Shown in pieces: positions 1 through 8,975 of a DNA stretch of 64,000 nt. Made by a program: the position numbers and the translations under genes. This stretch comes from Nonomuraea roseoviolacea subsp. carminata. Its GTDB lineage: Bacteria; Actinomycetota; Actinomycetes; Streptosporangiales; Streptosporangiaceae. The notes below the pieces were generated by a model. That model worked only from the letters and a program-made list of their open reading frames with translations. It had not been told where the DNA came from and searched no databases. Numbering within the stretch: the stretch's first letter is position 1; each line of letters opens with the position of its first letter. The stretch is taken from assembly GCF_024172185.1 (NCBI RefSeq), contig NZ_JAMZEC010000001.1, positions 4,608,001-4,672,000 of the forward strand. The letters run 5' to 3'.

Positions 1-1347
1 CTGCTCCAGGAGGCTGACCGGCGTACCCGCTGGGACCTGCGAACCGGCGCCGCCAAGGCGCTCGGGCCCGCCCCCGCGGGCACATTCAGCCGGGACGGGG
101 TCTGGCGGGCCGCACGGCGCGGTCGCCAGCTGGAGCTGACCAACCTGAGGACCGGGGCGAAGGACTTCATCGGCGACAAGGACGGCGCCGGCACTCAGGG
201 CACCTGGAACGGTGGCGCGGCCGTGTTCGGCGCCGGCCTCGTCGCGACGGTGGCATCGCGGTCCATCCAGTTCTGGCGCAGGTCGGACACGCAACTGCTC
301 ACCACGGTCCAGGTACGGGGGGAGTTTGATGAGGCGGCGCAGGGGGCCTTCGACGGAAGCACGTTCCGTTATCTGCTGGGCGACCAGGTCTTCTCGGTGG
401 ACGTGGCCGACCTGACCACCGAGGACGACGATCACCTTGTGGGCACGGCGGCGCTGAGCGGCGACGGGCGGCTCGTGGTCCGCGACGGCGAGCTGTCGGC
501 CGTCGACGGCAGGAAGATCGGCGCGGTGCCGGAGGCGGAGTACACGGTATTCAGCCCGGACTCCCGTTTCGTCGCCACGGTCGGGCCCGTGGTGCGGATC
601 GTGGACACCGCCTCGGCCGCCGTCCAGGGCACGCTGCGCACGTCCGCCGTGCAGGTGGCCTTCTCTCCCGACGGCGCCAGGCTGGTCGTCGTCACCGAGA
701 AGGGCGGGGTCGAGCTGTGGGACCGGCAGACCAGGCGGCGCATGTGGTCGGCCGAGGCGGGCGCGGCGAAGTACGCGGCCTTCTCCTCCGACGGGCGGAC
801 GCTGGTGGTGGCGGGCGATCGCATTCACCTGCTGGAGACGGCCGCAGGCAAGGCGGTGGGGCCGGCGTTCGGCGGCGGCGGCAGGGACGCCGAGGGGGTG
901 CGCGCGTATTTCACCCGCTCCGGCAAGGCGGTCGTGGTGCTCGACGCGCGGCGACGGATGACGGTCTGGGACGTGGCCACGCGCCGCAGGCTCGCCACCG
1001 CCCGTGGGTTCGGCGACCCCGCGGCCTACTCGCCGCGCGAGGACCTGCTCGCCAGCCTTCAAGTGGGGGGAAGGGTGCGGCTGGTCGACGTGATGTCGGG
1101 CACGGACCTGGGCGCGCTGCTCGACCAGGGCGGCGGGCAGGACCCGGAGATCGGGCAGCCGCTCGACGTGGCGTTCACCGGCGACGGGTCGGCGGTGCTG
1201 ACCGTGGACGGCAACGGCGCGGTCAGGCGGCACGCCGTGGGCGGGGAGGCGTTGGCGGCGGCGGTGTGCGCGAAGGCGGGCGGGCTGAGCGCGACCCAGT
1301 GGCGGGTGATCGCACCCATGCTGCCGTACAGAAAGGCGTGTCCCTAG
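1..1347 (+). CDS. WD40-repeat protein, C-terminal part (5' end outside window)
   Basis: The reading frame is open from the first base to a stop at 1345-1347, so only the C-terminal 448 residues are present. The sequence shows degenerate beta-propeller repeats with recurring FSPDG/FSSDG turns followed by a strand ending in W-D (for example VELWDRQTRR and MTVWDVATRR). This is typical of WD40 propellers in actinobacterial proteins, where the propeller often follows an N-terminal kinase, TIR or ATPase domain that would lie upstream. It probably acts as a protein-protein interaction scaffold. The N-terminal effector domain, and so the real function, cannot be read from this window. Confidence 0.85.
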   Translation: MLQEADRRTRWDLRTGAAKALGPAPAGTFSRDGVWRAARRGRQLELTNLRTGAKDFIGDKDGAGTQGTWNGGAAVFGAGLVATVASRSIQFWRRSDTQLLTTVQVRGEFDEAAQGAFDGSTFRYLLGDQVFSVDVADLTTEDDDHLVGTAALSGDGRLVVRDGELSAVDGRKIGAVPEAEYTVFSPDSRFVATVGPVVRIVDTASAAVQGTLRTSAVQVAFSPDGARLVVVTEKGGVELWDRQTRRRMWSAEAGAAKYAAFSSDGRTLVVAGDRIHLLETAAGKAVGPAFGGGGRDAEGVRAYFTRSGKAVVVLDARRRMTVWDVATRRRLATARGFGDPAAYSPREDLLASLQVGGRVRLVDVMSGTDLGALLDQGGGQDPEIGQPLDVAFTGDGSAVLTVDGNGAVRRHAVGGEALAAAVCAKAGGLSATQWRVIAPMLPYRKACP

Positions 1348-1793
1348 ACGGCGACCGCGACGAAGCCCGTGCCGCGGTGGGTCGCGTCGGAGTAGGCGCG
1401 TTTGCGGCCCGATCGCAGGCTGAGCGGGAAATGATCTCCAAGAGTTCGGCAAGCGATCTTCGAACAGTCCGTCCGAGTTTGGGAATCGTGGAGCAGGTGC
1501 GCGGGGAGGCCCGGGGGGTGCGACACGGTGATCTGAATCGCGCGTTACGGGATGAGTGGTGGCCGATGCGTGGGGCTCGTCTGGGGGTTGGTGGACGTGA
1601 CGCCACTGGCCGAGGTGGCCGAGGTCGCGTCGGGAATCTGTGCCCTCTGCTTGCCGGGAGGCCGGGGTCGGGTGATTCGGGCTCGGGTGGTGCGCGGCGG
1701 CCAGGCGCGTGGCGTCGCCGTATTCACATGGCGCGGCCGCGCGGAGCCTGGCCGATACGCCCGAATCAGCGGTGATCCGGTTCCGCTTCGCCG
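1348..1793. other. 446-bp intergenic region, no convincing gene
   Basis: This region lies between the stop of the WD40 gene and the stop of the convergent LuxR gene. The short open frames in it have no recognisable domain and no ribosome binding site. A 60-codon minus-strand frame ending at 1344 could be a degraded gene tail, but nothing supports that. I see no repeat or strong terminator hairpin. Confidence 0.5.
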
Positions 1794-4097
1794 TCATCGG
1801 TGCAGGCCGTGTTCGACGACCCAGGCCGCGATCTGCACCCGTGACGTGAAGCCGAGCTTGGCCAGGATGTGCTCCACATGGCCCTCAGCCGTGCGCGTCG
1901 CGATCACCAGCGCGGTGGCGATCTCCTTGTTGCTCAGCCCCTGCGCGACCAGCTCGGCGATCTCCCTCTCCCTGCGCGTCAGCGGCCCGGACTCCGCCTC
2001 GGGCTTGGCCGCCACCGCCGCCACGTCGGGCTTCTCGTCCAGCGCGAAAGCGATCGCCCCTTCTACCGTGAAGCGGTTCCCGCGCCTGAAGGCCGACTCG
2101 TAGCCCTTGTTCCCCAGGATCTCCCGCGTGCTCTCCTGGCACTGGTCGTGATAGGCGGTCACGAAGTTGAACAGGGACATGCCGGTGGGCAGCCAGATCG
2201 TCTCGAGCGCCCCGAGCAGGGTGACCGCTCGCTCGCTGCGCCCTTCCGTCGCCGCGATCCACGCCAGGACCTCGATCCCGATCGCGACCCCCACCTGGTC
2301 GTGGAAGGCGGCCTTGACCCGGATGCTCTCCTGTTCCAGCGCGGCGGCCCTGCGGTGGTCTCCCGCCCTCCAGACCGCGATGCCCATCATCCACAGCGCG
2401 TGCGCCCTGAACCACACCTCGCCGTGGGAGGCACTCAGCGCGACGCACTCCTCGCAGTAGGCGACGGCCCTGTCGGCGTCGTCGAGCAGGATGCTGGTGG
2501 TCGCCAGACGGATGAGCGCGTACGCGACACCCATCAGGTCACCGTCGGCGCGGTGCTGGGCGAGCGCCTCCTCGAACAGCGCGACCGTAGCAGGCAGGTC
2601 TCCTCTGAACTCGGCCAGCCCGGTGATCTGCGCGACGTACGCCAGGGCGCTCGCGTCGTCCAGTTGCTCGGCGAGCTCTCGGCTCGCCTTGAGCATCGGC
2701 AGCGCGGCGGCCTCGTCGTTCTGCAGGAGGCTGAGCCAGGTGTCGAGCCACAGGGCCTTGGCCCGCGCCGGGGTCGACTCGGTGTGCAGCGGGAGCAGGC
2801 GGTCGAGCCAGCCACGCCCCTCCCGGATCAGGCCGGAGCCGAGCCAGTACATGCGCAGCGCGGCGGCCATGCGCAGCCCCGTTTCTGCCTCTCCCGGCTC
2901 TGTCCGGCAGAAGTCGAGCGCCGCCCGGAGATTGGCGTGCTCACGCCACAGGCGTTCGGTGCAGTCGAGCTGTTGTGCCCCGAACCACTCCGCCTCAGCC
3001 CATACGGCCAGCCGCTCGTAGTAGTCGCGGTGCCTGCGGCGCATCGCCGTCGCCTCGCCACTGCAGGACAGCATCTCGGCGCCGTACTGCCGCATGGTCT
3101 CCAGCAGCCGGTACCGATCCGGCGAGCCCTCGTCCCTGATCAGGATCGACTTGTCCACCAACTGGATGAGCAGGTCGAGGATGCACTCCCGGGGCAGGCC
3201 GTCGAGGCTGCAGACCTCCTCCACCGCTTCCATCTCGAAGCTGCCGTAGAACACCGACAGCCTGGCCCACAGCGTCCGCTCCTGGGGCGAGCACAGGTCG
3301 CGGCTCCAGTCCAGCAGCGCGCGCAGCGTCTGCTGGCGGTGCGGCATCGTCCTGGGGCCACCGGACAGCAGCTGAAAGCGGTCGTCCAGCCGGTCGAGGA
3401 GATGCTGCGGCGACATCACCCGCATCCGGACCGCCGCCAGCTCGATGGCCAGCGGGATGCCCTCCAGCCGCTGGCAGAGGCGTCCCAGGACGGCCGCGTT
3501 GTCGGGGGTGACCGCGAACCCGGGCACGACCGACGCCGCCCGGTCCGCGAACAGGGCGACCGCCGCCGACACCGTGACGCTTTCCGGTGACTCCGTCGGG
3601 ACTGACAGCGGGGGCACGGCCAGCACGTGCTCGCCGTACACACCCAGCTGCTCCCGGCTGGTGCTCAGGATGCGCAGGCCGGGAGAGGCCCGCAGCAGTT
3701 CGTGCGCCAACCTCGCGCACGCGTCGAGGAGATGCTCGCAGTTGTCGAGCAGAATGAGCAGCTGCTTGTCGGCGATGCGCTCGCACAGCGCCACCAGCGG
3801 CGGTCTGGCCGACTGGTCGCTGAGCCCCAGGTGCTCGGCCACCGTCTGGACCAGCAGCTCCGGGTCGGCGAGAGCGGCCAGGTCCACCATCCAGACCCCG
3901 TCGGCGAACGCCCGGCGCAGATCCGCCGCGGCACGCAGCGCCAGGCGGGTCTTCCCGACCCCGCCCACGCCGGTCAGCGTCACCAGCCGGGCCAGTGAGA
4001 GCAGCCGTTTGATCTCCGCCAGCTCGAGGCGCCGATCGACGAAACTCGTGAGGTCGGCCGGCAAATTGTCCAGCAGGCGTCTCCCCTTCGAGACCAT
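1794..4097 (-). CDS. Large NB-ARC/AAA ATPase transcriptional regulator with C-terminal LuxR HTH
   Basis: This is a protein of about 767 residues of the large actinobacterial LuxR/AfsR-like regulator type. A P-loop (GVGGVGKT) lies near residue 43-50, followed by a Walker B-like segment (LLILLDNCEHLL) and the GIPLAIELAA motif of NB-ARC/STAND ATPases. A TPR-rich middle follows. The last 65 residues form a LuxR-type helix-turn-helix (LTRREREIAELVAQGLSNKEIA). Such proteins act as ATP-dependent, multimeric transcription activators. The ATG at 4097 is preferred over the GTG at 4103 because a GAAG-containing ribosome site is better spaced. It reads away from the NUDIX gene, and its target is unknown. 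Confidence 0.9.
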   Translation of the reverse strand: MVSKGRRLLDNLPADLTSFVDRRLELAEIKRLLSLARLVTLTGVGGVGKTRLALRAAADLRRAFADGVWMVDLAALADPELLVQTVAEHLGLSDQSARPPLVALCERIADKQLLILLDNCEHLLDACARLAHELLRASPGLRILSTSREQLGVYGEHVLAVPPLSVPTESPESVTVSAAVALFADRAASVVPGFAVTPDNAAVLGRLCQRLEGIPLAIELAAVRMRVMSPQHLLDRLDDRFQLLSGGPRTMPHRQQTLRALLDWSRDLCSPQERTLWARLSVFYGSFEMEAVEEVCSLDGLPRECILDLLIQLVDKSILIRDEGSPDRYRLLETMRQYGAEMLSCSGEATAMRRRHRDYYERLAVWAEAEWFGAQQLDCTERLWREHANLRAALDFCRTEPGEAETGLRMAAALRMYWLGSGLIREGRGWLDRLLPLHTESTPARAKALWLDTWLSLLQNDEAAALPMLKASRELAEQLDDASALAYVAQITGLAEFRGDLPATVALFEEALAQHRADGDLMGVAYALIRLATTSILLDDADRAVAYCEECVALSASHGEVWFRAHALWMMGIAVWRAGDHRRAAALEQESIRVKAAFHDQVGVAIGIEVLAWIAATEGRSERAVTLLGALETIWLPTGMSLFNFVTAYHDQCQESTREILGNKGYESAFRRGNRFTVEGAIAFALDEKPDVAAVAAKPEAESGPLTRREREIAELVAQGLSNKEIATALVIATRTAEGHVEHILAKLGFTSRVQIAAWVVEHGLHR

Positions 4098-4281
4098 AAC
4101 CACTTCACGCTAAGCGGGCGTGGTTCCGCCGGTCAAACCACCGCCCGAGAGCCCGGCCGCGCGCTTCGGCACTGTACGCACTCCGGAGCCGCACGGCTTC
4201 GGTCAGGATGGCTTTGCCGCTGTGGTGGATCGCGGCCATCAGGCAGACGAGCACCGCCGGGATCGGCACCGGGAGAGCCAC

Positions 4282-4809
4282 ATGACACCTATCGTCCCTG
4301 CCCGTGACGGGGAGCGGATGCTGACGCATTCGAACGGCCAGGATTGGCTTGTGTCCTGGCACCCTGTCGACGACCTGCAGGAAGGCAAGCCTCATGGAGC
4401 CGCCGGCATCTGCGTGACGGCTGCCCATGAGATGGTCCTGATCAGCCATGACGGCGAGCACTGGGGTTTTCCGGCCGGACGTCCTGAAGGAACAGAGACC
4501 ATCGAGGAGACCCTTCGCCGGGAAATGCTCGAAGAAGCGTGCGTCACCGTCATCGGTAGCCGCCTGCTCGGACATTCCCGCAGCGAATGCGTGCGCGGGC
4601 GCGAGCTTGGCCTGGTCGTCATCCGCTCTTACTGGCGCGCGGAGGTCCGGCTTCAGGAATGGCAGCCGGAGTTCGAGATACGGCATCGGCGGGTGGTTCC
4701 CGAGTCCGAGGCGAAGAAATACGTCCGCGATCCCGACCTGGCCGCGACCCGGGTTTCCTTCCGTGCTCTGGACGAGGCAGCGGCAGGTGACGGCCCCCGG
4801 CCTCCGTGA
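4282..4809 (+). CDS. NUDIX hydrolase domain protein
   Basis: This 175-residue protein carries a NUDIX box: G-x5-E-x7-RE-M-L-EE-A-C-V, starting at GRPEGTE. The Glu residues that bind metal are present, but the usual glycine near the end of the box is Cys. NUDIX proteins hydrolyse nucleoside diphosphates linked to another group X, and the substrate here cannot be told. The start at 4282 is chosen because GGGAG lies 6 nt upstream; an upstream in-frame start at 4120 would add 54 low-complexity residues. The 3' end runs into the LysR remnant on the other strand. Confidence 0.8.
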   Translation: MTPIVPARDGERMLTHSNGQDWLVSWHPVDDLQEGKPHGAAGICVTAAHEMVLISHDGEHWGFPAGRPEGTETIEETLRREMLEEACVTVIGSRLLGHSRSECVRGRELGLVVIRSYWRAEVRLQEWQPEFEIRHRRVVPESEAKKYVRDPDLAATRVSFRALDEAAAGDGPRPP

Positions 4810-5192
4810 GCGCCATACCCGTCGGGCCTTTGGCGAGGCTCTCATCGTCATGGTCTCGGCCTTGCCGCCACCGCGCTTCGGGGTGAACCTCATGACGGCG
4901 TGGAAACGTCTCGGCGGGTGGTCCGGGCCCACCCAGAGTTTCCAGGTGATCGGCCCGCTCCATGAGCCGTCCTCCTCGTCGGTCCCGAAGTATGGGAGCC
5001 GAGCGGACGACCGACGGGGCGGCGAGAGCGCGCTCCAACGAGGCGACGGCATGCGAGACCGCTGACTGACTCAGCCCCAGGTCTGCCGCCGCCGTACCGA
5101 AGCCGCCCGGCGGTCGCCGGCGCCGTCGGATGACCTGAGCCGGGGCCACCCGGCGGACCAACGCAGCGTCACCACCGGACCCCGCAGATCGC
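4810..5192. other. 383-bp gap containing remnants
   Basis: There is no intact gene here. On the minus strand a LysR-type DNA-binding helix survives at 4999-5101. Next to it a different minus frame reads a protein-like stretch (WSGPITWKLWVGPDHPPRR) over about 4840-4990 that I cannot assign. The mix of partial frames suggests a degraded region. Confidence 0.5.
4999..5101 (-). pseudogene. LysR-family regulator remnant (helix-turn-helix only)
   Basis: The minus strand reads FGTAAADLGLSQSAVSHAVA followed by SLERALAAP, which is a textbook LysR N-terminal winged HTH (SQSAVSxAVxxLE). There is no start codon or intact N-terminus before it, and no effector domain after it. In the same frame about 57 codons further on, GMALTEAGGRHLPL resembles the LysR segment that normally follows the HTH directly, so a short insertion may have split the gene. 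That second piece overlaps the NUDIX 3' end in antisense and could be chance. Confidence 0.55.
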
Positions 5193-5600
5193 TCAGGCGG
5201 GCACGCGCTCCTGGTCGGCATTCTCAAAGGGGGGATAGCTCTCGCCGGCCATGCGGTCGGCCGCGTCGATGTAGTGGGCGAGAGCTTCGCGGGATTGAGC
5301 GAGCCTCTCCATCTGGTCGTCCAGCCGCTGCAGCCGTGACCGCATCGCGGCCAGCAACTCGGGACATCCAAGGAGCTCCGGGGCCTCTCCCACCGCACAA
5401 GGCAGCAGGTACGCGATGTCCTCGGAGGACAAACCCGCGCCGAGCAGGTGCCTGATCTGCTTCACCCGCAGCACGGCAATCTCGTCGTACTCGCGGTATC
5501 CGTTCGCGCCGCGCCCTGCCTCCAGCAGGCCCTGGGCTTCGTAGTAGCGCAACTGATGGGCGTTCACGCCCGTCCGACGACTGAGTTCCCCGATCAGCAT
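5193..5600 (-). CDS. MerR-family transcriptional regulator
   Basis: This 135-residue protein opens with a MerR winged HTH (MLIGELSRRTGVNAHQLRYYEAQGLL). The RYY(E) wing and the R-x-x-NGYREY segment are followed by a coiled-coil dimerisation helix (about residues 75-120). The C-terminus has no clear metal-binding Cys pair, which fits a regulator of redox or small organic signals better than a metal sensor. It is divergent from the reductase at 5650. The 49-bp gap holds a palindrome between promoter boxes, the classical MerR arrangement, so the reductase is the probable target. Confidence 0.9.
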   Translation of the reverse strand: MLIGELSRRTGVNAHQLRYYEAQGLLEAGRGANGYREYDEIAVLRVKQIRHLLGAGLSSEDIAYLLPCAVGEAPELLGCPELLAAMRSRLQRLDDQMERLAQSREALAHYIDAADRMAGESYPPFENADQERVPA

Positions 5601-5611
5601 CGAGACCTCAC

Positions 5612-5642
5612 TTGACCTTCATACCGGTATCAACGTTGACGA
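5612..5642 (+). promoter_or_regulatory. MerR-type promoter/operator between divergent genes
   Basis: A TTGACC -35 box (5612-5617) and a weak TGACGA -10 box (5637-5642) are 19 bp apart. This long spacing is characteristic of MerR-controlled promoters. The spacer contains the perfect palindrome ATACCGGTAT (5621-5630). A start point about 7 nt after the -10 box would fall at the ATG at 5650, so the mRNA may be leaderless. Confidence 0.6.
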
Positions 5643-5649
5643 TGCTGCC

Positions 5650-6534
5650 ATGAACCGCACAACCGATACATCCGTGACAGTCATCGGACTCGGACTGATG
5701 GGCCGGGCGCTCGCCGGCGCCTTCCTGAAGGCCGGGCATCCCACCACCGTGTGGAACCGCACATCCGCCAAGGCCGGCCAGCTGGTGGCCGAGGGTGCAC
5801 GGCTGGCGCCGACGGTCGGCGACGCGCTCAAGGCGAGCTCCCTGACGATCATCTGCGTCACCGATTACCAGGCCGTACGCGAGCTGCTCGGCGCGAGCGA
5901 CAGCGAGCTGGGCGGCAGGACGTTGATCAATCTGACCTCGGGCGACTCGGCTCAGGCCCGGGAAGCCGCCCAATGGGCCGAGCAGCGCGGAGCCCGTTAT
6001 CTGGACGGCGCCATCATGGCCATCCCCTCGGCGATCGGGACCGCCGAGGCGGTGATTCTGCACAGCGGGCCGCAGCCGGACTTCGAGGCGCACAGGTCGA
6101 CGATCGACGCGCTCGGGACCGTCACCTACCTTGGCGCGGACCATGGGTTGGCGTCCCTGTATGACGTGGCCGGTCTCGCCATGATGTGGAGCGTGCTGAA
6201 CGCCTGGCTCCAGGGCACTGCGATGCTCAGGACGGCCGGTGTCGACGCCGCGACGTTCGCGCCGTTCGCGCGGCAGATCGCTGCCGGTGTGGCCGAATGG
6301 CTGCCCGGGTATGCCGAGCAGATCGACAGAGGTTCCTTCCCGGCCGAGGTGTCGGCCCTGGAGACCGACGCGCGGGCGATGAACCACCTGGTCGAGGAGA
6401 GTGAGGCGGTGGGTGTCAACGCCGAACTGCCGAAGTTGATCAAGGCGATGGCCGACCGCGCGATCGCCGCCGGACACGGCGGGGAACAGTATCCCGTGCT
6501 GATCGAAGAATTCAGCAGACCCCATAACGACTGA
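5650..6534 (+). CDS. NAD(P)-binding oxidoreductase, imine reductase / beta-hydroxyacid dehydrogenase family
   Basis: This 294-residue protein starts with a Rossmann fold (VTVIGLGLMGRALAGAFLKAG, GLGxMG motif) and WNRT, an NADPH-favouring loop. The all-helical C-terminal domain matches imine reductases, including LASLYDVAGLAMMW with an Asp near residue 172 at the position used as proton donor in many IREDs. Family members reduce cyclic imines or beta-hydroxyacids, and the natural substrate here is unknown. There is no ribosome site, which agrees with a leaderless start. It is likely controlled by the divergent MerR protein. Confidence 0.85.
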   Translation: MNRTTDTSVTVIGLGLMGRALAGAFLKAGHPTTVWNRTSAKAGQLVAEGARLAPTVGDALKASSLTIICVTDYQAVRELLGASDSELGGRTLINLTSGDSAQAREAAQWAEQRGARYLDGAIMAIPSAIGTAEAVILHSGPQPDFEAHRSTIDALGTVTYLGADHGLASLYDVAGLAMMWSVLNAWLQGTAMLRTAGVDAATFAPFARQIAAGVAEWLPGYAEQIDRGSFPAEVSALETDARAMNHLVEESEAVGVNAELPKLIKAMADRAIAAGHGGEQYPVLIEEFSRPHND

Positions 6535-6677
6535 CCGATCCCGATGGCGGGACCTCAGCGGTCTCGCCGGCACCCGGGTCGTCTCGATGGCGCCCGCTGG
6601 TCTCCACGGCGCGGCGGAGCGCGCGTCAGAGCGGTCACCGCCTGGATGCCGCAGAGGCCGTCTCCCCGCTCGCGCGG

Positions 6678-7700
6678 CTACGAGAACGGGTCCGTGTAGG
6701 GGCGGTCTCTCACGCGGTCATAGACGCCGCGCACCCACGGTCGCCGGACCGCCGCCAGCCGCTCCAGCGCGCGGAGGAACACTCGTCCATCGGGGCGGAA
6801 AAGACTGGGTGGGAGCGGCGGTGGCGGGTCGTCGCGGCGGACGACGGCAGGCATCCCGTACGCCGCCGGCATGAGCCGCCGGTCGTCGTTGAAGGCCAGG
6901 TACGTCCACACGTCCGCGGCCAGCGGCACCACTGCTCCCGTCTCGCACGGCCATGCCGCACCGGTCTGCGGATGCCGCGGCACCAGGGCGATGTCCGCGA
7001 GCGCGGCGGGCAGGCCGGGTCCGGCCAGTACGAGGTGGCGTTCCGGGGGTCCAGGAGGGAGCAGGCTGTCGATCGACCGGCGGAGCACCTCCGCGACAGG
7101 TCCCTCGGGGACGGTCACCCGCTCACCACCCGATGCTGCCAGCAGGTGCGCCAAGGCGACCGCGACCGCGGCCTCCCACCGCGGGTTCCAGAAACCACGC
7201 GAATCGACGGGAGGCGTGCTCGGCAGCTCCGTCCAGTCCATCACCCGCTGGGCGGGGCCGTCGACGGCGGCAGGACGCACGGCTTCCGGCTCCAGCCACA
7301 CCACCTGCCAGAACCCGCAGTCGTCGACGCGAGTCGCCACCGGGCAGCCGCACCCCGCGCACGCCAGGTTGGGGCCGTACTGTCCGTCCCAGCCGCAGCA
7401 GCAGCCGCCCAACCGCTCCGGGATGAAGACGGTTCCCCGGACGTCGCCCGGCGCGATCCCGATCCTGTTCGGGGGGCCCGTGATGGAGTACGTCAGCAGC
7501 CGGACGCCACGCTCCTCCGGCCGGGGCCGCAACGGTTCCCACGGCCGGCCGTCCCCGGGGTCCACCACATACGTTCCCGGCTCCAGAAGGGCAGGGAGCA
7601 GGCCATGCCCGTACTTCTGGCTGGAGTGGTCGGGAAGCGCCACCCGCGACAGCCTCGCGGTCAGCACGGCACCGCACTCCGCGCAGGCGAAGACGACCAA
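6678..7700 (-). CDS. Hypothetical protein with N-terminal zinc ribbon-like CxxC
   Basis: I do not recognise this 340-residue protein. The N-terminus reads MVVFACAECGAVLTARLSRV, a CxxC half of a zinc ribbon. Further Cys clusters occur near residues 97-120 (LGGCCCGWDGQYG and ACAGCGCP), so one or two zinc sites are likely. The rest is globular without membrane segments. A second Cys-rich unknown gene lies 28 bp upstream on the same strand, suggesting one transcript. Codon usage looks fully coding. Intergenic 6535-6677 after it holds nothing recognisable. Confidence 0.75.
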   Translation of the reverse strand: MVVFACAECGAVLTARLSRVALPDHSSQKYGHGLLPALLEPGTYVVDPGDGRPWEPLRPRPEERGVRLLTYSITGPPNRIGIAPGDVRGTVFIPERLGGCCCGWDGQYGPNLACAGCGCPVATRVDDCGFWQVVWLEPEAVRPAAVDGPAQRVMDWTELPSTPPVDSRGFWNPRWEAAVAVALAHLLAASGGERVTVPEGPVAEVLRRSIDSLLPPGPPERHLVLAGPGLPAALADIALVPRHPQTGAAWPCETGAVVPLAADVWTYLAFNDDRRLMPAAYGMPAVVRRDDPPPPLPPSLFRPDGRVFLRALERLAAVRRPWVRGVYDRVRDRPYTDPFS

Positions 7701-7728
7701 GCAGCCTCCTTTGTCGGAACGACGGCGA

Positions 7729-8355
7729 TCAGGGTGGCGCGGGCTCGCCGCCTTGTCGAGAAGTATTGATCATGAAGGACTCGTCGAGGGCTGAGATGAG
7801 CCGGTCGGCCAGTCTCGGGGTAGTGATCGCCGCCCATCGCCGGGCTAGGTCGAGGAACCCGGAGAAGTGCTGCTGGGCTGTGGCGAGCAGGGTGGAGAGC
7901 TCCGCGCGAGTGATCTCGATGGGGGGAGAGTCCTCACTGTGCTGCCGTAGCTGGACGAGCTGGCCGACATGGGTGATGCGGGGCGTGGGGTCGTGGCCGA
8001 GCCAGGTTTCCTGACCGCGAGCCACGTGCCACCAGCTCCGCCAGCTCTCCAGGCCGCAGCAGCAACCGGGTGAGACGCTGACGTCGGCGGTGGTGTCGCG
8101 GAAGCGCAGCCCGCCCGGTGCGATCAGGCCCTCCGCCTCGGCGAGATGGTGGCGCAGCCGCGCCTCGGTCAGGTCGGCGGCGCGGGTGACGGGGATGCCG
8201 TTGTACGTGAAGATGACGGCCATGGCCGTCCCGACGTCCGCGGCGGACATCCGGCCGGAGACGGCGAGAAGCCGGTCGTCCGACGGCTCGGCGATCGGCC
8301 AGGCCGTGAAGTCCGCCGCGTCGTGGGTCTCCAGGACGACTTCGACGATGACCAT
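7729..8355 (-). CDS. Hypothetical protein (208 aa)
   Basis: The protein has no recognised domain. A central SPGCCCGLESWRSWWHVARG motif resembles the CCCGW cluster of the downstream gene, so the two may share a fold or partner. The C-terminal third is helical (residues about 140-195). It begins with MVIVEVVLETHDAADF at a plausible ATG and ends 28 bp before the next gene, so the two are probably cotranscribed. Confidence 0.7.
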   Translation of the reverse strand: MVIVEVVLETHDAADFTAWPIAEPSDDRLLAVSGRMSAADVGTAMAVIFTYNGIPVTRAADLTEARLRHHLAEAEGLIAPGGLRFRDTTADVSVSPGCCCGLESWRSWWHVARGQETWLGHDPTPRITHVGQLVQLRQHSEDSPPIEITRAELSTLLATAQQHFSGFLDLARRWAAITTPRLADRLISALDESFMINTSRQGGEPAPP

Positions 8356-8405
8356 GGCCGCCAGTATCCCCTCCTCTGTCAGGTCCGGCCGGTGGGCTTG
8401 AGGTC

Positions 8406-8909
8406 GTGGGCCGGGTGTTCGTGCCGGGGCTGCGATCGGGCCTGGCGGTCGGTCCTGGCCGGGTCAGCCGGGACGGCGTGCAGGATCGGGCCCGCTACGC
8501 CGAGCTCATGCACGAACTGGTGGACCGGGTCTCCGCCTTCAACTCCGGCTACCTGGCCCTGCCGGAACTGCGGCTGGAGGCCACCCGCCGCCCCGAGCTG
8601 CGGGCCGTGCTGACCAAGCGCATCCGCGAGGACATCGACGCCAACATCGGCTACCACGCCGCCTCCGGCCTGCCCGGCGACTCGACCTCGGTGGTCCTCC
8701 TCTACCTCGCGCTGAACTGGCTCATCGTGGAGCGGCTGACCCTGCCCGGCATCTTCACCGAGCAGCAGATCCACGAGCTGGTGGACGCCGCCGTGCGAAG
8801 ATCCCTGAATGCCTGCCCGGCAAAGGTCGTGAGTTATGTCGGCCGCGAGCGTTGCCGGCGCCGCTCGCCGTCCGGGCGCGGACCGCCACCGGTGTTCTCA
8901 TGCCTGTAG
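8406..8909 (+). pseudogene. TetR-family regulator, C-terminal domain only
   Basis: From about 8484 the frame reads a well conserved TetR ligand-binding domain (ARYAELMHELVDRVSAFNSG, then LPELRLEATRRPELRAVL). There is no N-terminal helix-turn-helix: the roughly 26 residues before it are low-complexity and the GTG start has no ribosome site. The frame runs on past the expected end (VDAAVRRSL) into about 35 arbitrary residues. It is best read as a decapitated TetR gene. A short protein with dimerisation but no DNA-binding function is the alternative. Confidence 0.65.
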
Positions 8910-8975
8910 AGCCGGTCGGCGGGGCGCCGGAAAAGGGGCGGCGTTTCGGGAAGGTCCGACTATAGGGTGCGGTCC

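Noticed and set aside
1344..1526. Possible 60-residue minus-strand gene after the WD40 gene
   Set aside because: It has no domain and no ribosome site. Its end (GTGFVAVAV) looks protein-like but there is nothing to identify it.
1869..3590. 573-codon plus-strand frame
   Set aside because: It is antisense to the LuxR regulator, whose domains are clear. The frame is low-complexity.
4105..5052. 315-codon minus-strand frame across the NUDIX gene
   Set aside because: Most of it is antisense to the NUDIX gene. Only the upstream piece looks protein-like and is described with the LysR remnant.
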